Source: VMDJ01 sp965659945 (GTDB lineage: Bacteria; Pseudomonadota; Gammaproteobacteria; Chromatiales; Chromatiaceae). From it: a DNA stretch of 64,000 nucleotides. The stretch is taken from contig CBFHYJ010000004.1 of the NCBI GenBank assembly GCA_965659945.1, positions 1 to 64,000 on the forward strand, given 5' to 3'. The notes under the pieces are model-generated. The model saw only the letters and a list, made by a program, of their open reading frames with translations. It searched no databases and was not told the DNA's origin. The translations under genes and the position numbers were made by a program. This document shows positions 51,797 to 59,118 of the stretch, piece by piece (the stretch's first letter is position 1; the number at the start of each line of letters is the position of its first letter).

Positions 51797-53119
51797 ATGC
51801 AACGATCACTGATGCAGTCATTGCTGAAATGGAAGGAACAGCCGCAAAGAAAGCCCGTACTCATCGACGGCGTGAGGCAAACGGGTAAAACATTCTTACT
51901 CCAAGAGCTACTAGGCAAGACCTTTAAGAATGTCATTCGAATCGATTTTTTAGAGAGCCCAGCCTACAAATCGGCTTTCGATGGCTCGCTCACGCCCAAT
52001 GACATTATCAATAACATCGAACTGATCAGTAACCGCTCGTTCAACCTCAAAACAGATCTTTTAATTCTTGATGAGATTGGTGAGTGTGAACGCGCCCTCA
52101 CCTCACTGAAATACTTTGCTGAGAAAGAACCAACAGCCTACGTTGCTGCGAGTGGATCGAATATCGGTCTACTCAATACGTTTCCTGTTGGTAAGGTCGA
52201 GCAATACAAATTACGACCGCTGAGTTTTCAAGAATTCATCCATGCATCAAACGAAAAAAGTTTAATCACCGCCTATGACGCACAAACCCAATCAACGGCA
52301 GCTCATGAGCAATTAAGGGATAGGCTAACCGACTATCTTTTTACAGGTGGTATGCCTGAGGCTGTTCGAACTTGGTATGACAATAAAGACACGGGGCTTA
52401 TTGAACGCATTGCTAAGGTAAACAAAATTCATGAAAACTTAATTGAAGGTTATCAACGCGACTTTGGTAAATATGCCGGCAAGGTCGATGCTCAATTAAT
52501 TGAAGCGGTGTTTAGTAGTATCCCATCACAACTGTCCTTATTAATCGATGACTCGGTTAAACGATTTAAGTTTAAAGGCGTCTATCAGCGCAAAACGAGA
52601 TACAGTGATTTTGAGACGGCTATTCACTGGTTAATTCGTTGTCGCCTATCGTTACCCAACTACCCCATTGAGGGAACACCGAAAGCACCACTTGCTGCTT
52701 ACCGAAAAGAAAATAAGGTCAAACTCTTTCTGTTCGATGTTGGTCTTCTCAATTACATGTTGCGCACTAACTACCAATCCATAAAAGACCAAAAGCAAGA
52801 GTACAAAGGCTATATTGCTGAAAATTTTGTTCAACAAGAACTTGCCGCTCAAGGTATCGAACCGAGTTATTCATGGAATGACGCACGTGCAGAAATTGAG
52901 TTTCTTCTCACAGATGATGCAGAGAACATTATTCCGCTTGAAGTGAAAAGTGGCCGTCGAACACGGGCAAAGTCACTGGCATCTTACAAACAAAAGTGCG
53001 CGCCTAAATTGACGGTAAAACTTACCGCAACCCAAGGATCGGAGATGACTGAAAAAATCGATCTTGTTGTACCGCTGTATTACACCCACTACCTCACAAA
53101 GATCATTAATGCCCACTAG
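51797..53119 (+). CDS. DUF4143-type AAA ATPase with nuclease-like C-terminus
   Basis: ATPase of 440 residues. Walker A GVRQTGKT at 25-32, Walker B LLILDEIG near 91-98, sensor region AASGSNIGLL, then the DUF4143 domain ending KLFLFDVGLLNYML, KGYIAENFVQQEL and EIEFLL...IIPLEVKSG, a PD-(D/E)XK-like core. Such proteins are common and mostly uncharacterised. Close to the trio and the second recombinase, and preceded by a large palindrome; it may be cargo of the element. Confidence 0.88.
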   Translation: MQRSLMQSLLKWKEQPQRKPVLIDGVRQTGKTFLLQELLGKTFKNVIRIDFLESPAYKSAFDGSLTPNDIINNIELISNRSFNLKTDLLILDEIGECERALTSLKYFAEKEPTAYVAASGSNIGLLNTFPVGKVEQYKLRPLSFQEFIHASNEKSLITAYDAQTQSTAAHEQLRDRLTDYLFTGGMPEAVRTWYDNKDTGLIERIAKVNKIHENLIEGYQRDFGKYAGKVDAQLIEAVFSSIPSQLSLLIDDSVKRFKFKGVYQRKTRYSDFETAIHWLIRCRLSLPNYPIEGTPKAPLAAYRKENKVKLFLFDVGLLNYMLRTNYQSIKDQKQEYKGYIAENFVQQELAAQGIEPSYSWNDARAEIEFLLTDDAENIIPLEVKSGRRTRAKSLASYKQKCAPKLTVKLTATQGSEMTEKIDLVVPLYYTHYLTKIINAH

Positions 53120-53312
53120 AACCGCCCGGCAAGGTGGGTTTATTAGTACGCGCAACATCTGGCTAGTACACCGTTTTGAATTTCAGAAGGTGATCGTTTT
53201 GACTGGAGCACGCTAGACGCCAAATCCTTAGTTACTAAGCGGTAATTTGTTCTATCTTTGTTCTACGTTTTCTGTATGGTCACACCCCCATCAAGAACAA
53301 CAAGGACAAAAA

Positions 53313-54215
53313 ATGGATCTCAATCAATTATTTAGCGCACTCGATGGGGCCTACGCTCCCAACACGATAAAAGCGTATCGATCAGACTTCGATCACTTCG
53401 AGAACTGGTGTCAGATCAATCGCCTGCACCCACTACACGTAACCGCCCAGCAGTTCGTTAGCTACTTAGAGCAGATGGGCGAGTCGTTAACCGTCGCCAC
53501 CATTGGGCGTCGCGTCGCCAGTATTGGTCGCCTACTCGACCTGTTGAAACAGCCCAATCCCACAAAAGACCCAGATGTCATTCTTGGATTGAAGCGCCTC
53601 AAACGGAAACTTGGGATGGCACAGAAGCAAGCGAGCCCACTGACCTTTGAGGTCATGCGCAAGCTACAAAACGTCTGTGGTGATGATGTTGTCGGCATCC
53701 GTAATCGCTTAATGCTCCAAATGGGCTACGAGACGATGCGTCGTCGCTCAGAGATCTGCGCATTTACCTTTGAGGATCTTCAACGACTAGGTAACGGTAA
53801 ATATGCCCTCTTGCTTCGCAAATCCAAGACCGATCAGTATGGCGAAGGAAAATTAATTCCGATCTCAGATGAACTGGCAGAGCTGATCACTGCGTGGTCA
53901 CAACAGATCAACTGCACAACAGGCTGCATTCTGCGCAGTTTCAAACGCGACCTTACCGTCCGAGACAGCTTAGAGCCCTCTTCAATCAACACACAACTCA
54001 AGCGCCTACAACGCAAAGCTAAGGTCAATGATATCGGTGAATTATCCGGTCACTCATTTCGAGTGGGGGCAGCCTTAGACATGCTCGAACGTGGCACACC
54101 GCTCGAACGCATCATGCTACGCGGCGGCTGGAAGTCTGAGAGTACTGCGATGCGTTATCTACGTAACTGGAATGATCAAGACTGGTCACTGATTGATCAT
54201 GCCCACCAACAATAA
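53313..54215 (+). CDS. Second tyrosine recombinase (XerC/phage integrase type)
   Basis: Recombinase of 300 residues from ATG 53313 (CAAGGA upstream); the open frame runs 66 bp further up. It has a SAM-like N-terminal domain (APNTIKAYRSDFDHFENWC) and catalytic residues Arg 143/144 (YETMRRRSEI), Lys 172 (KSKTDQYG), His 247/Arg 250 (GHSFRVGAA), Trp 273 in the second His position (RGGWKSESTAMRYLR) and Tyr 282. No integron-integrase patch is seen. It is 107 bp upstream of the endonuclease-like gene. Confidence 0.92.
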   Translation: MDLNQLFSALDGAYAPNTIKAYRSDFDHFENWCQINRLHPLHVTAQQFVSYLEQMGESLTVATIGRRVASIGRLLDLLKQPNPTKDPDVILGLKRLKRKLGMAQKQASPLTFEVMRKLQNVCGDDVVGIRNRLMLQMGYETMRRRSEICAFTFEDLQRLGNGKYALLLRKSKTDQYGEGKLIPISDELAELITAWSQQINCTTGCILRSFKRDLTVRDSLEPSSINTQLKRLQRKAKVNDIGELSGHSFRVGAALDMLERGTPLERIMLRGGWKSESTAMRYLRNWNDQDWSLIDHAHQQ

Positions 54216-54322
54216 CTAAACACTTAATCCTTCAAACCTGTCGTCAATCAAAACAACACATCACGGCAACAAATCCAAGAGTATCAGTTTTAAAAAAACT
54301 CGCATAACACCTAGGAGGAACT

Positions 54323-55537
54323 ATGCAAACACCTAAAGACTTTGAAAAATCGAAACGCAAACATAAACTGACATCACATCGTCGGTCAGCCACCATCCAT
54401 GATTTCTGGCGCTTAGTCGACAAACACAGTATCACCTCTTTGTGGGCGTACGGAACGCATGCGAATAACGCCACTTCCGAGGAATACATCTTTTATAACG
54501 TCGACCCGATAAGACAGTTTCCTCAATACCGTGAAGAGATCGAATCACATTTCGGTATCTCAAAAAACTCTGTTCCGGAAGCCCGTCTGCGAGCAGAGCT
54601 TGAGTACATTTTCGATAGCCCATCAACTAAGTTCCGTCAGCGCGAAGTCGGCATAACCGAAATTGATATCTACTTTGAATGCTTTGGCTTCGGTGTCGAA
54701 TACGATGGCATGTACTACCACCAAAACAAAAAGAAGGCTGATTTGGCCAAAAACCTGGCCGCGGAAAAACAAGGCATCCTGATTTTTCGTTTACGTGAGG
54801 TCAACCCGAATGCGGAATGTTTCTTAATCGATAAAAATCGCGATGTCGTCTGCGACCCACAAGGATTACTCATTGCGATCAAAAGTCTGATCATCAACAT
54901 TAAAAAACAGGTCTCACTTCCAGAAGCGATACATCAACGTATCGATGCCTATTTACATCGTGTCGGCTTTGCCAACATAAAGGGGTATGAAGTCTACAGT
55001 CCTATTGCACCGTTTGATGAGGTGCGTAGAGTCGTAAAGGCACTTGGCATCACAAAATACGAAGATTCAAATAGACAAGAGATCAGTTACTTCCATCAGA
55101 TCAATGAGATCAATAAGCGTCTGCCAAAGAATGCCCCTTTGAAAATTGATCGCGAATATTGGTACGAATGGAAAGGCTATGGTCACTTCTTTGGCGGTAA
55201 AACGACCGTGAAGCATTTGGCTGACCGTTCAACGTATGCGTCGTTTGCAGAAATTGTGTATCTCATTAAGCGATATAACGTTAAAACCCTGATCGCTCTC
55301 AAGTCACAACGGGAGGAGTTTGCTGTGGCCCATCGGATCGCAGTTCACAGCAGCCTGCATATGCACTTTAAAAACAATCCACTTTGGAAAAACTGGAAGA
55401 CTTTTTATGAAGAGTTCATTACCGCGCCACAGACCGATTACGCCCAAGCGATCAACGCTTGGGTTGACTTCATTCTTTCTGAAAACAACCTATCGCAGAT
55501 TGAAATCCTAGAACTATTAGAAAGGATTGAGCCCTAA
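54323..55537 (+). CDS. Vsr-like nuclease-domain protein with repeat-like C-terminal half
   Basis: Protein of 404 residues with AGGAGG before ATG 54323. Residues 85-190 look like a Vsr/PD-(D/E)XK nuclease: ARLRAELEYIF, TEIDIYFECFGFGVEYDGMYYH and GILIFRLREVN, with D115, E126 and D128 as candidate metal ligands. The C-terminal half has segments such as LPKNAPLKIDREYWYEWKGYGHFFGG that resemble phage-integrase repeat units (Y..W..W pattern). It follows a recombinase gene, so it may act in element mobility or defence. Not a named family to me. Confidence 0.7.
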   Translation: MQTPKDFEKSKRKHKLTSHRRSATIHDFWRLVDKHSITSLWAYGTHANNATSEEYIFYNVDPIRQFPQYREEIESHFGISKNSVPEARLRAELEYIFDSPSTKFRQREVGITEIDIYFECFGFGVEYDGMYYHQNKKKADLAKNLAAEKQGILIFRLREVNPNAECFLIDKNRDVVCDPQGLLIAIKSLIINIKKQVSLPEAIHQRIDAYLHRVGFANIKGYEVYSPIAPFDEVRRVVKALGITKYEDSNRQEISYFHQINEINKRLPKNAPLKIDREYWYEWKGYGHFFGGKTTVKHLADRSTYASFAEIVYLIKRYNVKTLIALKSQREEFAVAHRIAVHSSLHMHFKNNPLWKNWKTFYEEFITAPQTDYAQAINAWVDFILSENNLSQIEILELLERIEP

Positions 55538-55601
55538 AGGCTTCACGAAAAAAATTATTCCGAGTTTAGTTAAACACTACCACGGGGTTTATTAAATTTA
55601 T

Positions 55602-55628
55602 ATAATGCATAGTAATACTATGCATTAT
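55602..55628. promoter_or_regulatory. Palindromic operator upstream of abiEi-like gene
   Basis: Perfect inverted repeat with 12-bp arms, ATAATGCATAGT-AAT-ACTATGCATTAT, ending 17 bp before the ATG at 55645. AbiEi antitoxins bind inverted repeats in their own promoters. Confidence 0.75.
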
Positions 55629-55644
55629 TATTTAATCAAAGCTT

Positions 55645-56430
55645 ATGAAACAAAATTCAATCAGAGATGTTTTACCGGAAGGTCTCGTTGTTAACCGAGA
55701 CTGGCTGACGAATCATGGCTTCAAAAGACCTTTAGTCGATTACTATCTTAGATCAGGCGCACTAAAGCCTGTCGCACGTGGAGCATATCGCCGCCCCGGA
55801 CCAAACTTAAAATGGGAACACATAGCACACTCCCTTCAAGAACTTGGATTTTCAATACATGTTGGAGGGCGCTCAGCATTAGAGCTACAAGGCTATGCGC
55901 ATTACCTACCCCTTCAAGGCATAAAGCAAATAGATCTATACGGCGTGGGTAAACTACCTAGCTGGATAAACAACCTAGAGGCTTCTTATAAATTTATCCT
56001 TCATAAGACACGGCTTTTTAAAAACACTCCTTCTGCAGCTATAACAACTAAACCATTTGGCCATTGGGACTGGCCAATAAACTTCGCAAAACCAGAGCTA
56101 GCTTTACTTCAGCTAGCTGCTGAAGTTGAGCGATCAAGTGATTTCGATGTTTTAGAAAAATTCTTTGAATCAGCGGCAACCCTGCGGCCCCAATTAATCA
56201 TGAAATTACTGATGAGTTGCGACAATGTAAAAGCAAAACGGTTGTTTCTCTGGTTTTCCGAACGAAAAGGTTTTAGCTGGTTTAAGCATCTTGATAAAGA
56301 GGCTATAGACCTAGGAAGTGGTAAGCGTGTTATTGAACAAGGCGGCGCTTTAGATAAGACATATCAAATAACCATCCCGAGAAAAATGGCTGATGAGAAG
56401 ATAGATGGATTCAACGAATCCTTTTTATAA
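55645..56430 (+). CDS. abiEi: AbiEi-family antitoxin/regulator
   Basis: Antitoxin of the type IV abortive-infection system AbiE, 261 residues. It has the N-terminal winged helix (LTNHGFKRPLVDYYLRSGALKPVARGAYRRPG), then GFSIHVGGRSALELQGYAHYLP, the hallmark of the AbiEi C-terminal domain, and FILHKTRLF. Sequence is intact. The following gene starts inside its last codons but is broken, so this antitoxin or transcriptional repressor is left alone. Confidence 0.88.
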   Translation: MKQNSIRDVLPEGLVVNRDWLTNHGFKRPLVDYYLRSGALKPVARGAYRRPGPNLKWEHIAHSLQELGFSIHVGGRSALELQGYAHYLPLQGIKQIDLYGVGKLPSWINNLEASYKFILHKTRLFKNTPSAAITTKPFGHWDWPINFAKPELALLQLAAEVERSSDFDVLEKFFESAATLRPQLIMKLLMSCDNVKAKRLFLWFSERKGFSWFKHLDKEAIDLGSGKRVIEQGGALDKTYQITIPRKMADEKIDGFNESFL

Positions 56431-56611
56431 GCAGGTCAGTCTGCTAGTTACTGTCCTACCGATTTTGGGAAACCAGTCTAGCTTTGCCCTGAAATCAGTT
56501 ACCACGTCAAATCTTTCCAGAACGAACCCCGCCTTGCCTTTTGATGTGTGTAGCTTATTTTGCAAACACATGAGATTTGGTGATATGGTGTTAAAACACC
56601 AACTCACTTAG
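56405..56611 (+). pseudogene. Truncated AbiEii nucleotidyltransferase toxin
   Basis: Frame overlapping the last 26 bp of abiEi. Its first 30 residues (MDSTNPFYKQVSLLVTVLP...SFALK) match the start of AbiEii toxins, where ALK is followed by GGTAINLF, the nucleotidyltransferase GS-type loop. Here homology stops at about 56494, just before the catalytic loop, and unrelated sequence continues to a stop at 56611. About 250 residues are missing. Confidence 0.7.
56586..56601. promoter_or_regulatory. Palindrome upstream of the RHH/PIN pair
   Basis: TGGTGTT-AA-AACACCA, perfect 7-bp arms, 21 bp before the antitoxin ATG at 56623. Probable operator for the ribbon-helix-helix antitoxin. Confidence 0.6.
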
Positions 56612-56622
56612 AAAGGATAGGT

Positions 56623-56865
56623 ATGAGTCGTTTAACAATTACTCTTGATGATGGATTACACCAAGCCCTAAAAGAAGCATCTGCTCGCCAAGGACGTCCA
56701 ATTGGCAAAATTATTGAAGAAGGACTAATTCTCCGTGGAATCAAATCACTAGAAAGCGCCCGAGACCTTGTAGCTCGTGCTAGATCAAATGCAAATTGTG
56801 AAGAAGATGACGCTATGCAAATTGCTCTTGAAGAAACATCAGCTGTACGCAATCAAATTAAATGA
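56623..56865 (+). CDS. Ribbon-helix-helix (CopG-type) antitoxin
   Basis: Protein of 80 residues: RLTITLDDGLHQALKEASARQGRPIGKIIEEGLILRG is a CopG/RHH DNA-binding domain, followed by a toxin-binding tail. Ribosome site AGAAAGG before the ATG. The toxin gene starts within its stop (ATGA). Confidence 0.88.
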   Translation: MSRLTITLDDGLHQALKEASARQGRPIGKIIEEGLILRGIKSLESARDLVARARSNANCEEDDAMQIALEETSAVRNQIK

Positions 56866-57293
56866 AGAATCAACTTTTCGTTATCGATACGAATATATTG
56901 ATTGCTGGGCTAATCACGCGAAAAACCTCTAGCCCTACAGTACATATTGTAGATGCCATGCTCAATGGGGAGCTTATTTACCTCATTTCGCCTGAGCTTC
57001 TAAATGAATACAAAGAGGTTCTTTCTCGCCCCAAACTGATAGAACTACACGGACTTAGTGATGAAGAAGTTGACAACTTACTCATTGAGCTAACTGCTAA
57101 CGGTCTATGGCGCGAACCAAAAGACAAGAATGAATCGATTGCACCTGATTTAGGTGATCAACATTTATGGGAGCTACTTTCGAATGAGCCACATTCAACG
57201 TTAGTAACAGGTGATAAATTACTCTTAGAACACCAACACCCTAAAGCGAAAATAATATCTGCCTCGGCATTTTTAGCTTTAGTAACTCCATGA
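56862..57293 (+). CDS. PIN-domain toxin of the PIN_3 type
   Basis: Toxin ribonuclease of 143 residues. Acidic residues in FVIDTNILIAGLI, SPELLNEYKEVLSRPK, DLGDQHLWEL and LVTGDKLLLEH fit the PIN_3 toxin family (RNase with Asp/Glu-coordinated metal). Coupled with the RHH antitoxin by a 4-bp overlap. Appears intact. Confidence 0.88.
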   Translation: MKNQLFVIDTNILIAGLITRKTSSPTVHIVDAMLNGELIYLISPELLNEYKEVLSRPKLIELHGLSDEEVDNLLIELTANGLWREPKDKNESIAPDLGDQHLWELLSNEPHSTLVTGDKLLLEHQHPKAKIISASAFLALVTP

Positions 57294-57626
57294 GTAGCTA
57301 ATTAGCGAAACCTATATTTATACGAACCTTTTAAGTTCATCGCCCTCCACCTTACCTAGCAACTCGATTAATAACCTAGTCAGGTTGAGCAAATCTGGTA
57401 TTTTAAGCATAGGCTATCCATTGCCTCGCTCTAACAAGTCACCCCTCGGCACATAACAGACCCTAGCATCATAATGATGAAAGGCTATACAGTACAAACG
57501 TCGACCCAAAGGCTACTAAAGAGAAACCCCAGAAACAGATGTTAGGCAAGCTAAGGTACGTAGAAGAACGAGTGACTGCAATTATCGGAATTAGTATTTA
57601 ACCGCTCGGAATTGAAGGCTGAGTTT
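57294..57626. other. Intergenic DNA with no recognisable gene
   Basis: About 330 bp between the PIN toxin and the fic remnant. Only short frames occur, the longest protein-like being 30 codons on the minus strand near 57320-57410. I see no RNA gene or repeat here. Confidence 0.6.
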
Positions 57627-57737
57627 TACCCTTTGGAGAAGCGTGAACAAGTGATCCCAAAAATTTGGGGAACGGCTCTATGTTTTGGATTGTGCTAGCT
57701 TCTTACAAAGGCGCCATGTAAACCTCGCGAATTTTTA
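57627..57737 (-). pseudogene. 3' remnant of a second fic gene
   Basis: This stretch is homologous (about 80 percent by eye) to the last 110 bp of the intact fic gene at 59115. In the minus-strand frame it reads KIREVYMAPL, a stop, then EASTIQNIEPFPKFLGSLVH, against REAYMAALEEASTNQNIEPF in the intact protein. The rest of the gene (about 1.4 kb) is deleted, and the fragment abuts the iteron array that would have been its promoter. Confidence 0.8.
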
Positions 57738-57744
57738 TGTGATG

Positions 57745-57960
57745 CACCATTATTCGCTTATTGTGTTGTGCCGTTATTCGCTTATCGTGTTGTGCCTTTG
57801 TTCGCTTATTGTCTTGTGCCGTTATTCGCTTATTGTGTTGCACCTTTGTTCGCTTATTGTCTTGTGCCGTTATTCGCTTATTGTGTTGCACCTTTGTTCG
57901 CTTATTGTCTTGTGCCGTTATTCGCTTATTGTGTTGTACCGTTGTTCGCTTATCATGCTT
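57745..57960. repeat. Nine 24-bp tandem repeats with core TTCGCTTAT (fic iterons)
   Basis: The core TTCGCTTAT starts at 57753, 57777, 57801, 57825, 57849, 57873, 57897, 57921 and 57945: nine copies at an exact 24-bp period with two slightly different unit types that alternate in the middle. The same core at the same period occurs four times (three perfect) in front of the intact fic gene, and both arrays end in CATGCTTTATCC. This is an operator/promoter array expanded by duplication, not a coding or CRISPR repeat. Confidence 0.9.
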
Positions 57961-58199
57961 TATCCAGGCAACCCGTTACGTTTTTAATAACTTAAAATAT
58001 CCAGACCGTAGATAACGACAATCGTCATCTAAACCCTTCGCGTCCGAAAAATTAATCCCTGATACGGGCCCGATGGAGCACTCTTGGCGGACTTAACTCA
58101 AAATATTAGTTCGATGCGCCTTGGCAATGCTGTCAACCACCTCTGTTGGTACAGCTGATTTGTCAGCAAATAGCCTGCATTGCATAACAGCACCCTAGC
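57961..58199. other. Intergenic DNA, possible hipA 3' remnant
   Basis: No clear gene. On the minus strand near 58103-58190 a short frame reads MQCRLFADKSAVPTEVVDSI up to a TAA near 58105, which could be the far end of the deleted hipA-like gene that followed the XRE antitoxin; this is weak. Confidence 0.35.
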
Positions 58200-58235
58200 T
58201 CACCGCTCCGATAGATTTACCTCAGAAACAGTCAC
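58200..58235 (-). pseudogene. Eleven-codon stub of a HipA-like toxin
   Basis: GTG at 58235 overlaps the XRE antitoxin stop (GTGA), the usual coupling to hipA, and reads MTVSEVNLSER followed by TGA. MTV.EV.LWGR is the common start of HipA proteins paired with this class of XRE antitoxin. Nothing recognisable of the kinase follows directly. Confidence 0.4.
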
Positions 58236-58582
58236 TCGTCATCTCCCCACGACCATGGGACTCCCCTTATAGGTTTTGCGGATTTCGAAGAAGCTCTTTG
58301 ACGCTGCTTACCTTGCATTTTCAATTGCTGAATCGGGCTTATCGCTGGTTCCGGGATCAGCGTGTCAAGATTTTCTGCCAGTTGCAGTGCTCGTAACACA
58401 CGAATGATGCTAGACGCCTGAACCGAATCACCATGCTCAATCCGAGTCACGGTTCGGCTTGAGACACCGGCTTCCTGAGCTAGCGCTACTTGGGTTATAT
58501 CCTGATTTAAACGGTATCGGGTGATACGGTTGCCAATCTCCTTTAGCACCGCATCGTCTGAAAGATCCTTAGTGAACTTCAT
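58232..58582 (-). CDS. XRE-family antitoxin lacking its HipA partner
   Basis: Protein of 116 residues: GNRITRYRLNQDITQVALAQEAGVSSRTVTRIEHGDSVQASSIIRVLRALQLAENL is an XRE domain, and the C-terminus (SPIQQLKMQGKQRQRAS...PWSWGDDE) is that of HipB-like antitoxins encoded before hipA. Only an 11-codon stub of the toxin remains, so the antitoxin is orphaned. Frame appears intact. Confidence 0.85.
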   Translation of the reverse strand: MKFTKDLSDDAVLKEIGNRITRYRLNQDITQVALAQEAGVSSRTVTRIEHGDSVQASSIIRVLRALQLAENLDTLIPEPAISPIQQLKMQGKQRQRASSKSAKPIRGVPWSWGDDE

Positions 58583-58802
58583 AAGCCGCCTTCTTTGACT
58601 AATTAACAGACTTCATGCTGCGCAATACGTCTTATTTGTCACTTTAGGTACGCTCCTTATTGATGTCAAATAGTCAGGTATGGCTAATTAATGGGTTATT
58701 TGTACATTAGACAGCCATATTTGGCGGATTAACTATTATCTGATCACATGCATTTAAATATTTACGTTCACGAAAAATCGATCGCCGACAAGAAAACTTA
58801 CC

Positions 58803-58855
58803 GATCGGGAAATTTTCTTGCTTTTAGCGGTTACTTGACCAAAAATTTCCCGATC
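58803..58855. promoter_or_regulatory. 14-bp inverted repeat upstream of the orphan hipB
   Basis: GATCGGGAAATTTT (58803-58816) and its exact reverse complement AAAATTTCCCGATC (58842-58855), 25 bp apart, immediately before the hipB-like ATG. Likely the HipB operator pair. Confidence 0.7.
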
Positions 58856-58872
58856 AATATATTGAGAATGTC

Positions 58873-59118
58873 ATGTTATCTATTAATGCCCCACATCAAC
58901 TGGGAGCAGCGGTACGAACTACCCGCAAATCACTTGGACTAACACAGCCACAACTGGCGCTGGCCGCGGGCGTGGGTGTTCGCTTTATCGTTGACTTAGA
59001 GGCCGGCAAACCCACCGTACGACTTGAAAGCACACTAAAAGTTATTGATGCTTTAGGTGGCGAGTTGCACCTCAGTGGTTTTTCAACTTCTACCCCAACT
59101 ATGGAGCCGGAGCATTAA
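58873..59118 (+). CDS. HipB-like antitoxin lacking a hipA gene
   Basis: XRE antitoxin of 81 residues: LGAAVRTTRKSLGLTQPQLALAAGVGVRFIVDLEAGKPTVRLESTLKVIDALGGELHL is the canonical HipB domain of E. coli-type HipBA. The gene ends 4 bp inside the convergent fic gene; the hipA that should follow is missing and replaced by fic. The operator pair upstream is intact, so it may still be expressed. Confidence 0.87.
   Translation: MLSINAPHQLGAAVRTTRKSLGLTQPQLALAAGVGVRFIVDLEAGKPTVRLESTLKVIDALGGELHLSGFSTSTPTMEPEH

Noticed and set aside
56425..56607. Minus-strand frame opposite the truncated AbiEii
   Set aside because: Protein-like segments (LHTSKGKAGFVLERF) raised the idea of a transposase end, but I cannot support any family and no inverted repeats flank it.
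57745..57960. CRISPR array
   Set aside because: The 24-bp period has no unique spacers between repeats; units are contiguous, and the same core occurs before the live fic gene as an operator.
57685..58015. Three overlapping + strand reading frames of 75-100 codons
   Set aside because: They arise from the 24-bp repeat (a multiple of three) and encode only a repeated 8-residue unit; no ribosome site.
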